This document shows positions 1 to 10,600 of a stretch of 64,000 nucleotides of DNA, one piece after another. Within the stretch, counting starts at the first letter, position 1; each line of letters starts with the position of its first letter. The translations under genes were made by a program, and so were the position numbers. The notes beneath the pieces were generated by a model, which saw only the letters and a program-made list of their open reading frames with translations, had not been told where the DNA came from and searched no databases. This DNA comes from Anaeramoeba flamelloides (lineage: Eukaryota; Metamonada; Anaeramoebidae), in contig JANTQA010000012.1 in assembly GCA_027625915.1 (NCBI GenBank), positions 2,635,001 to 2,699,000 of the forward strand, written 5' to 3'.

Positions 1-1785
1 AACCATTGATTATAAACAATCAAATTAAAATATATTTCTTTCGATTCTAAGTTGAATTTTCCAGGTTTAAAAAAAGTAAATTGGAAGAATTTTTAATTTA
101 ATTATTTGTTTTTTTTTTAATCATATTTTTTTGTTCAAAATAAAGCGAAAAAATTGTATCTAACTCTTCTATGAATAAATAAATTACAGTCAGTTTCACT
201 TTTAAGGCACAAACTTTCAACGAAATTTAAGGAACAAAAAAAATCACAAATTAAAGAACAAAATTCAAATTCTAGTAAAATAAATTGTAAAAAAAAAAAT
301 TCGAAATTTTGTGCCTTAATTTGAGATTTTTTGTGCCTTAAATTTCATTGAAAGTTTGTGCCTTAAAAGTGAAACTGACTGTAGATTTTTTACAAGATTA
401 AAAAAATTAGTGTATTTTTTTTGAAACAAGTAGATGTTTATATACTGGGATATTTAAAACACAGTGGTTTTATTTTTAAACTGAATTTTATACACTTCCT
501 TTGCAGACCATAAGATTTCTTTCTTCTTTCAACAAAAATATTTTATATTTAAATAATTTAGAAATTTACAGTGATCAAAATAAAGCGTGCACAACAACTA
601 TAATCCGTGTTTCAAAATATTCTCCGTGCTTTTTTTATTATTGTTCCAATACAACATCCAATCTACTAACAAATAGTATACTTAAGTTCAAATCAATTTT
701 GAAAGTAAAGTTCTGGTTATTTTCAGTAAAATTTAAATTATTCATTCAAATAGTTGAAAATTTTCCATACTATTCTCAATTTTTTTTGAAAATTTTTGTT
801 TGTTCGATATTAAAAATGTTAAGAAAAAATTAAACTCTATTTTTTGAGATAAATTTTGCAATTTGATCCTTCATTTTTAGAATTTATTTTCAAATAATAG
901 AACTTTAAGAAACCAATACTATATTTTTTTAGGCTTTATTATCAGTTTCTTTGATTGGTTAATGTGTAGGTCTTCTATAACAAAAAAACACGCTTTTTAT
1001 TTTGAAACACGCATTATATTTTTTTGCACGGGTTCTTTTGACTACAGTAGTTGTATTTAGAACTTTTCAGAAAATCAGAAAAATAGATCAAACTTTTTAA
1101 ACAATAACTAACTTCGGAAAATCTAATTAAATTTAAGTTGTCAAATGTTTTAATTCAATTTTTACTTTTTTTTCAATCCCGAGATATGGTAAAATTTTTT
1201 TTAATTTTGATTATATTTACTTAAAGATTTTTTTTAGTTTGCTCGTCCCTTAAAACCATAATTGAAAAACAAACATAGAACCAAATTTCACACATATGAG
1301 ATTTATCACTTGAAAAAGTTTATTGAATTTCAATATTGCTTATACAACAATATTTATTAAACAATTAATTGTTCAAAATTTCCAAGCAGCTTTCTTTACA
1401 GTTTTTCAAAGATCATTGCTAAAATTTAAACTCAAGATTAAATTAATCTACGGGTATCTGATTTTACCTTTTCTGAATTGTGTACTTTGTTTTTTCTTTT
1501 GAAATTGTTTTTGTACTTAATTTTCACAAACAGATAGGAAATGTTGTTCCTTGTATTTTGAAATTAACATGAAAAGCTAAATCATAATAAAACAACAAAA
1601 ACAATGGATCTAACAAACAGTTAGTACCCAAAAAAAATACTTTATCAATTCACCTTCTTAAGAAATAATAATTACGTAATTTTTTTTGAAAAAGAAGAGA
1701 TTCAAATAATTTTAATTATTTTTTTTACTTTTTGTTTTTCTTTCTTCACAAATCTTGATAAAACAAAAAAAAATAAACAAAATAG
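1..1785. other. AT-rich spacer upstream of NOG1
   Basis: No gene is recognised here. The stretch holds one palindromic MITE (187-381) and otherwise AT-rich sequence with poly-A and poly-T tracts. A 110-residue open frame at 501-833 starts at a non-ATG codon, is Phe/Asn/Ile-rich and resembles translated AT-rich noise. The last ~100 bases before 1786 are A-rich, as expected of a 5' leader, but no promoter motif stands out. Confidence 0.6.
187..381. mobile_element. Palindromic mariner-type MITE, family A, copy 1
   Basis: This is a 195 bp fold-back element. The left arm begins CAGTCAGTTTCACTTT and the right arm ends with its reverse complement. The arms continue inward for ~80 bases with repeated GGCACAAA / TTTGTGCC motifs and a short AT centre. 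Both ends are flanked by TA, as in Tc1/mariner target-site duplications. There is no coding capacity. A near-identical copy lies at 16068-16265. The TA flanks and CAGT..ACTG ends suggest mobilisation by a mariner transposase; that is inference. Confidence 0.85.
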
Positions 1786-3963
1786 ATGAGTCATTATAAC
1801 TTTCGAAAGATCCGAGCTGTATTACCATCAAAACAGTTTGTTGATAATGTGCTAAACAAAACTCAGAGAAGAACGCCAACTGTGATCCGACCAGGATTTA
1901 AAATTATTCGTATTCGGGATTTTTATATTCGAAAAGTAAGGACCGTTCAGTCCATGATCCATGACAAGTTTGGACAAATCTTGGACGACTTTCCTGATTT
2001 GAATTCGATCCATCCCTTTTATTCTGATTTATTAAACATCCTCTATGATCGGGATCATTACAAAATTGCCTTGGGATCAATGTCCATTTCACGTAACATT
2101 GTTGACCATATTGCCAAGCATTACATTTCGCAAATTAAATATGGAGACTCTTTGTTTAGATGTAAAACCTTAAAAAGGGCTGCGTTGGGAAGGCTTTGTA
2201 CTGTAATCAGGAAACAAAAGGATTCCTTGAGCTATTTGGAGCAAGTGCGCCAGCATCTTTCGAGATACCCGTCAATTGATCCCACAACGAGAACCTTGAT
2301 CATTACTGGGTACCCCAATGTTGGTAAGTCAAGTTTTATGAACACCATCACAAGAGCAAATGTTGATGTGCAGCCTTACCCATTTACAACAAAGTCTTTG
2401 TTTGTTGGTCACTTTGATTATGATTTCCAAAGATGGCAATGCCTTGATACACCGGGTATCTTGGACCATCCATTAATTAAGCGTAATACAATTGAAATGC
2501 AAGCAATTACTGCATTGGCTTACATTAAGTCCACCATTTTATTTTTTATTGACATTTCCGAGACGTGTGGCTATTCCATTCACCAGCAGGTTACCTTATT
2601 CCGTTCCATTTCAAGGCTGTTTGTTGGCAAGCCAATTGTACTTGTCTTGTCAAAAATTGATCTTAGGAAGCCAAACGAACTCTCCCAGGAGGAACGAAAG
2701 ATCATTGAGTGTGTTTGGGATAAGGAATTGCCAAAGGAAACCTTTTCCGACGAAGAAGAAGAAAATGAAAAGGAAAAAGAAAAAGAAGAATTAGATGAAG
2801 AAGACGAAGAAAAAGACTTGATAATTGGACAGGAAAATGACGAGTCTCTCGGTATGGCATTATTCAATCGAGAATTGGATTGGGACATTGATTGGGAATT
2901 AAAAGACGGATTTTTAATGGCCAGCGACGAAAGAGTAAAATTAGTAGCCATTAGCTCCAAAGGAGAAATGGGTATCGCCAAGGTTATTGAGCAATCCTGT
3001 GATTTATTGAAATCCGAAAGAGTAGAAAAGAAGGTAAGATCAAGTGAAATGGATAAAAATTTGAATAGATTGCACGTTGCAATTCCTGAAAAACGTGATG
3101 AATTTGAAAGACCACCAAATATCCCCAAAAGTATCCTGGAAATGAGAGAAAAGAAAAAACAGAAGGGATATGTGAAACCAAAAAAAACACTTTCAAGAGA
3201 TCTTGAAAAGCAAAACGGAGGATATGGTAAATATGATATTGATCTTCGAAAGGAATGGATCTTAGAAAATGAAGAATGGAAGGACGATATCATTCCAGAA
3301 ATTTGGGAAGGCAAGAATATTGCTGATTTTATCGACCCAGAGATCGAAAGGAAATTAGATGAATTGGAAAAGGAAGAAGAAGAAATAATTAGAAAAATGG
3401 AGGAAGCAGATTCACAAGAAATGGAAGTGAATGATTTGAATCAAACACAGGAAAAAATGTTAGACAAAATTCGAGAGAAAAAAATGCTTAAAATTTTGAA
3501 AAAGAATAGAGAAAAAACAAGGGGCAGAAAATCGATACCTACAAATAAAAATACTAAAAAAAGTATTTCCTCCTTAAAAGAGCATTTAAAAGATATGGGT
3601 CTTCCAGATCTTCCTTTGAAGCAAGCTAAAAAAAAGCATCTCAAAACAAAAAGAGGCAGAGAAAAACTAAGAAAGGGAATGATGAAAGAATTACAGGACA
3701 CCCAAAAGGAAGTGCAGATCGGCCAAGGTGTCGTCTTAAATAAAGATCGATCCAGAGTTCGATCCAGAAGTGTTGACCCTCGCTATAAGGGTTTCAAAGA
3801 TGAAACTCAACTCAAATTGGCTAGAAAAATTGCTGTTAAGCAATTTGAAAAAAAGAAAAACAGATATATGCCAAAGGGTGAAGGCGACAGATCTATCGTT
3901 ACTTATAGACCAAAACATCTCTTTTCTGGAAAAAGAGGAATTGGTTCTGCAGATTGGAGATAA
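1786..3963 (+). CDS. NOG1: Nucleolar GTP-binding protein 1 (NOG1/GTPBP4)
   Basis: Intronless, 725 residues. NOG1 is the conserved nucleolar OBG-family GTPase needed for 60S subunit assembly. The sequence shows the helical N-terminal domain (about 1-165), then the GTPase domain: G1 GYPNVGKSS near 175-183, G3 DTPG near 220, and G4 as SKID (usual NKxD, so Ser replaces Asn) near 288. A ~25-residue Glu/Lys-rich insert at about 317-342 separates G4 from the G5-like ISSKG near 389. The C-terminal family signatures follow: LNRLHVAIP, ERPPNIP, PEIWEGKNIADFIDPEI, and a basic tail ending PKHLFSGKRG. Length is close to the human protein (634) plus inserts. The ATG at 1786 fits the family start, which reads YNFRKI after three residues. 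AATAAA at 4019-4024 could serve polyadenylation. The call is secure; the acidic insert within the G domain is the odd feature. Confidence 0.97.
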   Translation: MSHYNFRKIRAVLPSKQFVDNVLNKTQRRTPTVIRPGFKIIRIRDFYIRKVRTVQSMIHDKFGQILDDFPDLNSIHPFYSDLLNILYDRDHYKIALGSMSISRNIVDHIAKHYISQIKYGDSLFRCKTLKRAALGRLCTVIRKQKDSLSYLEQVRQHLSRYPSIDPTTRTLIITGYPNVGKSSFMNTITRANVDVQPYPFTTKSLFVGHFDYDFQRWQCLDTPGILDHPLIKRNTIEMQAITALAYIKSTILFFIDISETCGYSIHQQVTLFRSISRLFVGKPIVLVLSKIDLRKPNELSQEERKIIECVWDKELPKETFSDEEEENEKEKEKEELDEEDEEKDLIIGQENDESLGMALFNRELDWDIDWELKDGFLMASDERVKLVAISSKGEMGIAKVIEQSCDLLKSERVEKKVRSSEMDKNLNRLHVAIPEKRDEFERPPNIPKSILEMREKKKQKGYVKPKKTLSRDLEKQNGGYGKYDIDLRKEWILENEEWKDDIIPEIWEGKNIADFIDPEIERKLDELEKEEEEIIRKMEEADSQEMEVNDLNQTQEKMLDKIREKKMLKILKKNREKTRGRKSIPTNKNTKKSISSLKEHLKDMGLPDLPLKQAKKKHLKTKRGREKLRKGMMKELQDTQKEVQIGQGVVLNKDRSRVRSRSVDPRYKGFKDETQLKLARKIAVKQFEKKKNRYMPKGEGDRSIVTYRPKHLFSGKRGIGSADWR

Positions 3964-4256
3964 TTGTTTTTATTATTAATATTATTATTTTTTTTACTTT
4001 TTTTCGTCTTGTTTTTTAAATAAATTAATAATTTAGAAAAAAATTCGAATAATTCCAATTTATTTTTTAAATGATAGCTTTTTAATTATGATTAATGTTT
4101 TTCGTTTTCATTTTATTTTTTAAGAAGGTAGTTACATTTCAACAATTTAAAGTGCCACGGTTTATAACGAAACCGAATTATTAAAATCATTTCTTTCACC
4201 AAATAAATTAACCTTTGTATAAATAGGAGAGTAGAATATATTCTAAACCATTTTTC

Positions 4257-4876
4257 AGAAATTTTGACTCACTTTATAATACTAATGGGGGTTATTTTGA
4301 GTGTTTATTCCATTATTCTTATCAAAAAAATATTTTCAAATTTTGGGATCAGAATCATTTTTTCTAATTTTGCAAATTTTAGTTTCTTTTTCTTTTTCTT
4401 TTCAAATTTTAGTTTTGCTTTTTCAAATTTTTGTTTTTTTTTTTTTTTTTTTTTTTTCCATTTCTTTTTTTTTTTTTTTTTTGATACTTTTTTTTTTGCA
4501 CAAGATCATTTGGATCTGAAAAAAAAAAAAAAGATCTTTGAAAAGACAAATAATCACTACGAAAATTGAGACCATGTAATGTATTTTGAAATGAATTTGA
4601 TTATTAGTTAAAAAGCTTGTTGTTAAATTTTTTTTAATGAAGCTTCAGTAATAAAAAATCTGTAAAAAGCTCATTTAAAAAATTGTGACTCGCTTTTTTT
4701 TAGTTTTTGGTTTTATTTTTGTTTTAATTTTAAAAATATCAAGGTTGTTATATATTTAGAATGACTTAAAAGTGAATTACAAATCATATTTATTATTTGT
4801 TGTTATTGAATATTAAAGGGTATATATATTTTTTCGATTTATTATTTCAGGTGAGTCACAATTTTTGAAATAGAGT
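4257..4876 (+). repeat. Dispersed repeat family C, copy 1
   Basis: About 620 bp. It matches, in inverted orientation, a second copy at about 52338-52990. The left end reads GAAATTTTGACTCAC and the right end GTGAGTCACAATTTTT, which are imperfect terminal inverted repeats. A further AAATTGTGACTCGC lies internally near 4680. The internal part contains poly-T and TTTTCAAATTTT repeats shared by both copies. No coding capacity is seen. It is probably a non-autonomous TIR element of unknown superfamily. The end positions are approximate. Confidence 0.6.
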
Positions 4877-5921
4877 TTATTGTGAATTTTTTTGGCGAGT
4901 TCTACGAAGTCTCTTTTTAAATTATCCTTATTAAAATACTAAACTCAATTCCAAAAATTTCAACAAACTCAAAATCAAAATAGACAAATAAGGCTCTCTT
5001 TTTATTAAATTTGGTATATTTATTTTATTGTTAAGGCCTAAATTTTGGAAAAATATAGTTTGGTAAGGAAAAAACTGATGTGAATAAACGAGTCTTCAAA
5101 CACAAAGTGGGTATAAAATTGATAAAACCATTCAAAGTATTTTAAACTTATTTTTTGTTTTCTGAAAAAATCATAAGGAGACTATAAAAAGATAAATTTG
5201 AATATAAAAACAAAGAAAAGAAGTAGATAAACATAAATAAAAGGAAAAAACTTAAATATATAAAATCAAGGTGAATCTACATCTAAAGGTGATCCTGAAC
5301 AAGGAAATTTAGGATTTTTTTCGTTATAACTTGTTGTTTTTATATTTTTTTTCCAAAAAACTTTATTGAATCATGTGAACGTCACAAAATCTGAATGACT
5401 TGGGAAATTAAAAATTTTATTCAAATAAAATTGAAAAAAAAATATTTATATCAATTAACATGAAGTGGGCATACATCAAAGAAAAATATTGATTAAATAC
5501 ATTTAAAACAAATTAAAAATATTGGATTATCAAATTTTTAGATACCATCAACTAATTTGTTTATGCTTTTATATTTAAAACAACCCAAATGTAAAGTTTA
5601 AACAAAAGTTCAATAATAAAAATAAAAATACGATCTAAACACTGGAAAATCAATTATTATGTGGTAATATGTATATATATATATATATATACATATTTCT
5701 TATATAAAAAGGGTTATTGGTATACAATCTATATTAATTAGAATAGTTTGAATGCTAGTGAATTTTCAAAGCTTTAAAATCACTCCCATCTTTGGTTAAT
5801 ATAATGGAAACAAAATAAAAATAAATTTTAATTTTATATTACTTTTTGACTTTTTTCAAGCGATTATTTAATGTTTAATTTCCCCGAAACTCGAAAAATA
5901 TATTTTATTCAGTAAAGCTAA

Positions 5922-6876
5922 AATTCAATTGGTTCTTAGTTGATCGATCTCCAACTCTATATTGCTTTTACTCGTGGTTAATAAATGAATTTTTTCTTTT
6001 TTTTTTTTCAAAATCCTAATTGAAGGGTGTAAGATTAAAAAAAAAACAAACTGGTATTTAATGATAATTTGTGATTTTTGAGTTATAAACTATATTCCAA
6101 AAATTTGGACACAGTTTAACAGTTGAAAGAATAGGAATACTGCACTTTAAATTCAATTTGGAAAGAATTTTGATTTTACAAACTATTCTATTTTTTTTCT
6201 TTTTTGTTTTGGTTTCATTTCCTTTTTTATGGTTAGTTAATCTGTTTTGTTAGATCTGGAATTTTTGTTCAATGATTGATGGAAGGTTAGTATTGAGTTT
6301 TTTAAATTGAAAAATAACATATAATTAGTAGATGGTATCTTATATTTTGATCGATCAACAATTGTTGGTGAAATTTCATAAAATTAACCAATACATTTTT
6401 CATTCCACTTATTTTATTATTTTGGACACTCCGTTTTTATTTTTGAGAATTATATTTTTTTCTTTTATTTGGATGAAAATGATTACTAATTAAAACAATA
6501 ATAGTGGTTTATTTTAATCTGGTTTTTTATATTACGTTTGGGAAAAATATAATAAATATGGTTTTATTTTGCATATTTTTGATTTTGGGTGTGTCAAAAT
6601 TTTTGGAATGGGGTTTATATTAAAATTTTTACTAACCCCTTACTCAATTAACTAAAAAAAATACATTTTTTTGATTAAAGCTCGAATCTAACAAAACATA
6701 AAAATAATTATAATTGACAACCCAAAATTCACATATTTTTATAAATTTCTTACCAGCCAATCAATTAATCTTACACCCTTCAATTAGGATTTTGGAAAAA
6801 AAAGAAAAAATTCATTTATTAACCATAATTAAAATCAATCTAGAGTTGGAGATCGATCAAATAAGAACCAATTTAG
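5922..6876. repeat. Fold-back element with a MITE in its loop
   Basis: Two ~113 bp arms (5922-6036 and 6765-6876) are reverse complements with roughly nine in ten positions alike. Shared landmarks are TTGGAGATCGATCAA, ATTCATTTATTAACCA and AATCTTACACCCTTCAATTA. A complete mariner-type MITE (6088-6615) occupies most of the loop, so that MITE probably inserted into a pre-existing palindrome. No gene lies inside. Confidence 0.65.
6088..6615 (-). mobile_element. Mariner-type MITE, family B (inverted copy)
   Basis: 528 bp, flanked by TA on both sides. The ends are AACTATATTCCAAAAATTTG and TTTTTGGAATGGGGTT. The interior reads as the reverse complement of the complete copy at 60656-61192, including the palindrome TTGATCGATCAA. 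Noncoding. Intact TA flanks and recognisable ends indicate a fairly well preserved insertion. Confidence 0.8.
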
Positions 6877-7677
6877 CACTTTCACAAGCACTGAATACAA
6901 GATAATCTTTTTTGAGTTTTAGGGGTTGTAAACCTTAAAAAATAGTTCTCTCATATAAATTTCAGAAAGATACATGATTGTGTTATTCGACTTGTTTTAT
7001 TATTTAGCCTTACAGTGTTATTGATTCCATATTCTTGTTTTTGCATTGAATGTTTCCATTATGTTATAAATCTCAATTAAGATAAAAATGTTTTCAACAA
7101 AGATTAAAATATCCAAATCATTAAAGTTCAATTTCTGTAAAAAGATTGGAAAATTACACAACAAGGTTATCTTGGAATTATTCTTTGTTCAGGAGTTTTC
7201 TTGTCTAGTTGTTCTTAAAAGAAAAGAAACAATGATTTTCAGTTTAAAAATCGAAAAATTTTCATTTAATTTACTCTCGAATTATTTCTTCATAATTGGT
7301 GATAACAATCAAAAAAAAAAAAACTACAAAACAATTAAAAAAAGGATAGTTTTGTTTGTGTGTTATTTACCTTTCACTACTTGTAAAAACTAAAAAAAAA
7401 ATATTTTGATACAAATAATTCTTTTTTGGGCAAGTGAAGGTATTTACTTTTAGAGATTTAATTTTTATTTTTCAAACAACTTTATGAGGTAACCTTTTTG
7501 TTTATACTTTTTAAATTACCTCCAAAAATTATTTGGAATATTTCTCTTTTGAATTTTCCAAATATTTCATTTTTCAGGTAATTGTTTAGTCTTTAGTTTT
7601 TTTTTTTTATTTAAATCTTGTTTTAAATCAGAAAACCCGAAACTAAAACAAACCACAAATTAGTGTAACCTTAACTT

Positions 7678-10600
7678 ATGCAAACAAGACCAAAATTATT
7701 TGAAAGATTTTATTTGTTAGAATATGATTTTTCTTTAGAGAAGGAAAAATTTGATCGCTCACATCCCGAATTGCAGGTTAAGCACAAGTACCCATCCATC
7801 GAGAAGGATAAACTTGAGAACCACATCAAACCATTTTGTTTCCCCGATATGAAAAAATTAAAACAAAGAAAGAAATCAAACAAAGACTTTTTTTCTTTTA
7901 TTATTACAACAGAGTATGGGGTCAGGATCTATGCAATTTGCAAAAGAATTTTTAAAAATGTGAGAACTGCACCAGAGTGCCTCGTAATTTTAACACGTTT
8001 CCCATTATTTGGGTTTTTTAACAATGTGATCGATATTATTGAAATGCAAAGAAGATTATCTTTAGATCTTGTTGATTCTTTTTTAACAAAACTAAAAAGC
8101 AACAAGATCCCAGAACCAGGGGAAGTGGTTCATATTGAAGTCCAAAATTCCTATCTAATAGAACCACAAAAGGAAGAGACCAGTGGAACAATAAGCCACA
8201 AGAAAAAAAAGAAGAAAAAGCGGCACCATAAAAATTCAAAAAAGAATAAAAACAAAAAAAAACAAAAAACTAAAACAAAATCAAAGGCTAAATCAAAGCC
8301 AAAGTCAAAATCAAAAAGGTTCCTAATTTCGAAAAAGTCTCTTCACAAAACGAAAAATAAGAAAAGAACAAAAAACAAGCAACCGAAAAAAACAATACAA
8401 GATATTTTAGTCAAGAACGAAAAAAAAAAGCCAAACGCTAAAAGAAAACCAAGGCCTCTACCCAAAATTAAAGAAAGCCTAAATCTTAACAATGTAAAGA
8501 TTCAAATGTTCCAGAAGAAAGTTCAACAAAAAAATAAAAACAAAAGAAAGCCACGGCCCTTCCCCAAAATCAAAAACCAAACCATAAATAAGAAAGAAAT
8601 TATTATGGAAGCCAACAAAAAACAAGAAAAAAATGAGTCAGGAAATGAAAAAGAAGAAAAGGGAAATGAAAGTTATACTGTAAGCGAAAGTGTGAGTGTA
8701 AGTGAAAGTGTGAGTGTAAGCGAAAGTGAAAGTGAAAGTGAAAGTGTGAGTGTAAGTGAAAGTGAAAGTGAAAATGAAAATAGGACAGAAAAAGAAATTA
8801 CAAACGAAAAAGAAAAAAAGGTTCTAATAAACAAAGAAGAAAAAGATACTAATGCAACAAATAAAGAAGAAAATCAACAAAAAGACCAAAGCGAAGAGGA
8901 AAAAAATTCTGAAGATTCAATAAAAGAGGAAGAACGACAAATTGAGAAAGAAGAAATAATACTAAAAGATAATGAAAGTGATAAAAAAACGGAAGATTTA
9001 ACAAAAGACAAAGATCAGGAAGACGAGTTATTAAAAGAACAAGAAAAAAACAAGAAAGAAGAAGTGGCATTAAAAAATGATGAGAGAAAACAAGTAAAAG
9101 AAAAAAAGAAAGAAATGCTGAAATCTAACACTAATAATAATCAAAACGAAATAAAAAAAGAAGAAGAAAAAGTACAAACTAAAAAAGAAAAAGGAAAACG
9201 AAAAAAAAAAGGAAAAGGAAAAGGAAAAGGAAAAGGAAAAGGAAAGGGAAAAGGAAAAGGAAAAGGAAAAGGAAAAGGAAAAGGAAAAGGAAACGAAAAG
9301 GAAAACGAAAAAAAAAAAGGAAAAAAAAAAGAAATGGATCTTAAAATAGAAAAAGGAAACGAAAATAAAACTGAAACAACGATCGTTCCAATAAGGAATC
9401 AAAAATTTAGTGTAACTAATCCGATTGGTATTTTCCAAACATCAATTTTTGAATTATTATTTAAAAAATTTGAAATTAATGAAATTTTATCAATATTTTC
9501 GTCGATTTTAATGGAAAGGAGAGTATTATTTTTATCGAGAAAAATTGGAGTCTTGAGTAATTCGATCCAAGCGTTTATTTATTTATTGCACCCATTTATT
9601 TGGCAGCATGTTTTAATCCCGATCGTACCGGAATATGTTATTAACGCGACGCTGGCCCCGATGCCCTATATTTTAGGCGTGCTAACTTGCTTCCGGAATC
9701 AAATCAATGTCAAGGAGTTGGAAGAAATTATTGCGATTGATCTTGATAAGAGTCTAATTGTCAATCCGCACCAGGATCTGGACTTTTTACCCAGCGGCAA
9801 ATGCTCAAATTTGACAAATAAAATTAAAAAGATTATTGAAGATTGGGAAAATATGAATTATTTAAATATCGAAAAGCTCTTTTCTGCCTTTTTAGATTTC
9901 TTTTCTCGTATTTTTGAAAATTACTCAAAGTTTTTAAATTTTGAAAAATTAGATGGTAATTTCAACTTTGATTACGATGGCTTTTTAAAGTCGAGTTCGA
10001 AAGAAAATCGAAAGTTTTTGTTGCAATTTTCCAAAACACAAATGTTCCAAATGTGGATCCAAAGTCGAAAGACAACAATGGAAAAGGGTGAAGATTTAAA
10101 TCAAAATTTGGCCAAATTTGAAATGAAATTAATTGAAAGGGCCGAAAACAAACTCAATTCCTCGGCAAGCCGATTCCTTTCAAATTTGTTTTCCAAAAAT
10201 TCGCAAAGCCAAAAAAAAAATAATGAAGACCTTCGATTAGAAAACGAAAGAAAGGATGGATCCATGAAAACTTTACCATTTAAGAAGAAAGCTAAAAATA
10301 ATGCCAGCAATAGGAAAACAATTGGAAATATTGAGATCGATCAAAACAAGTCCACCAACGATGATAGCTTCACAGAGAATGACATCATCGTTGATAATGA
10401 TAACGTACAAAATAAAATTTTAATCAAAAATAGAAATATTAATAAAAATAAAAAGGCAAACAAAAAAATCCTTGATTTATTAGAAAATGTCGAAGAACAT
10501 CCCATCTTGGAAGTGTTAAATGAAATGTTACTCGAAGAACAAGACTTTTATTCAAATTTACAAATAATTAAAATCGAATTTTATGAAGAAATTGAAAAAC

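Larger units (their letters stand above)
3964..7677. other. Repeat-rich spacer between NOG1 and the DENN-RhoGEF gene
   Basis: No gene is recognised. From left to right it holds a family C dispersed repeat (about 4257-4876), a mariner-MITE left-end fragment starting at 4942 after TA, a (TA)n run near 5670-5690, and a fold-back element (arms 5922-6036 and 6765-6876) whose loop contains a full mariner-type MITE (6088-6615). The remaining sequence is AT-rich and low-complexity. Open frames such as 6714-6905 fall in the repeat arms and are not genes. Confidence 0.6.

Noticed and set aside
501-833. 110-residue open frame
   Set aside because: It begins at a non-ATG codon, is dominated by Phe, Asn, Ile and Lys, has no motif, and is typical of AT-rich noise.
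8684-8772. Short regularly repeated units resembling a CRISPR array
   Set aside because: The units are contiguous, in frame and coding, without spacers, in a eukaryotic gene.
9070-9438. Open frame opposite the Lys-Gly repeat of the DENN gene
   Set aside because: It is the antisense shadow of the GGAAAA array (Phe/Ser repeats), with no independent support.
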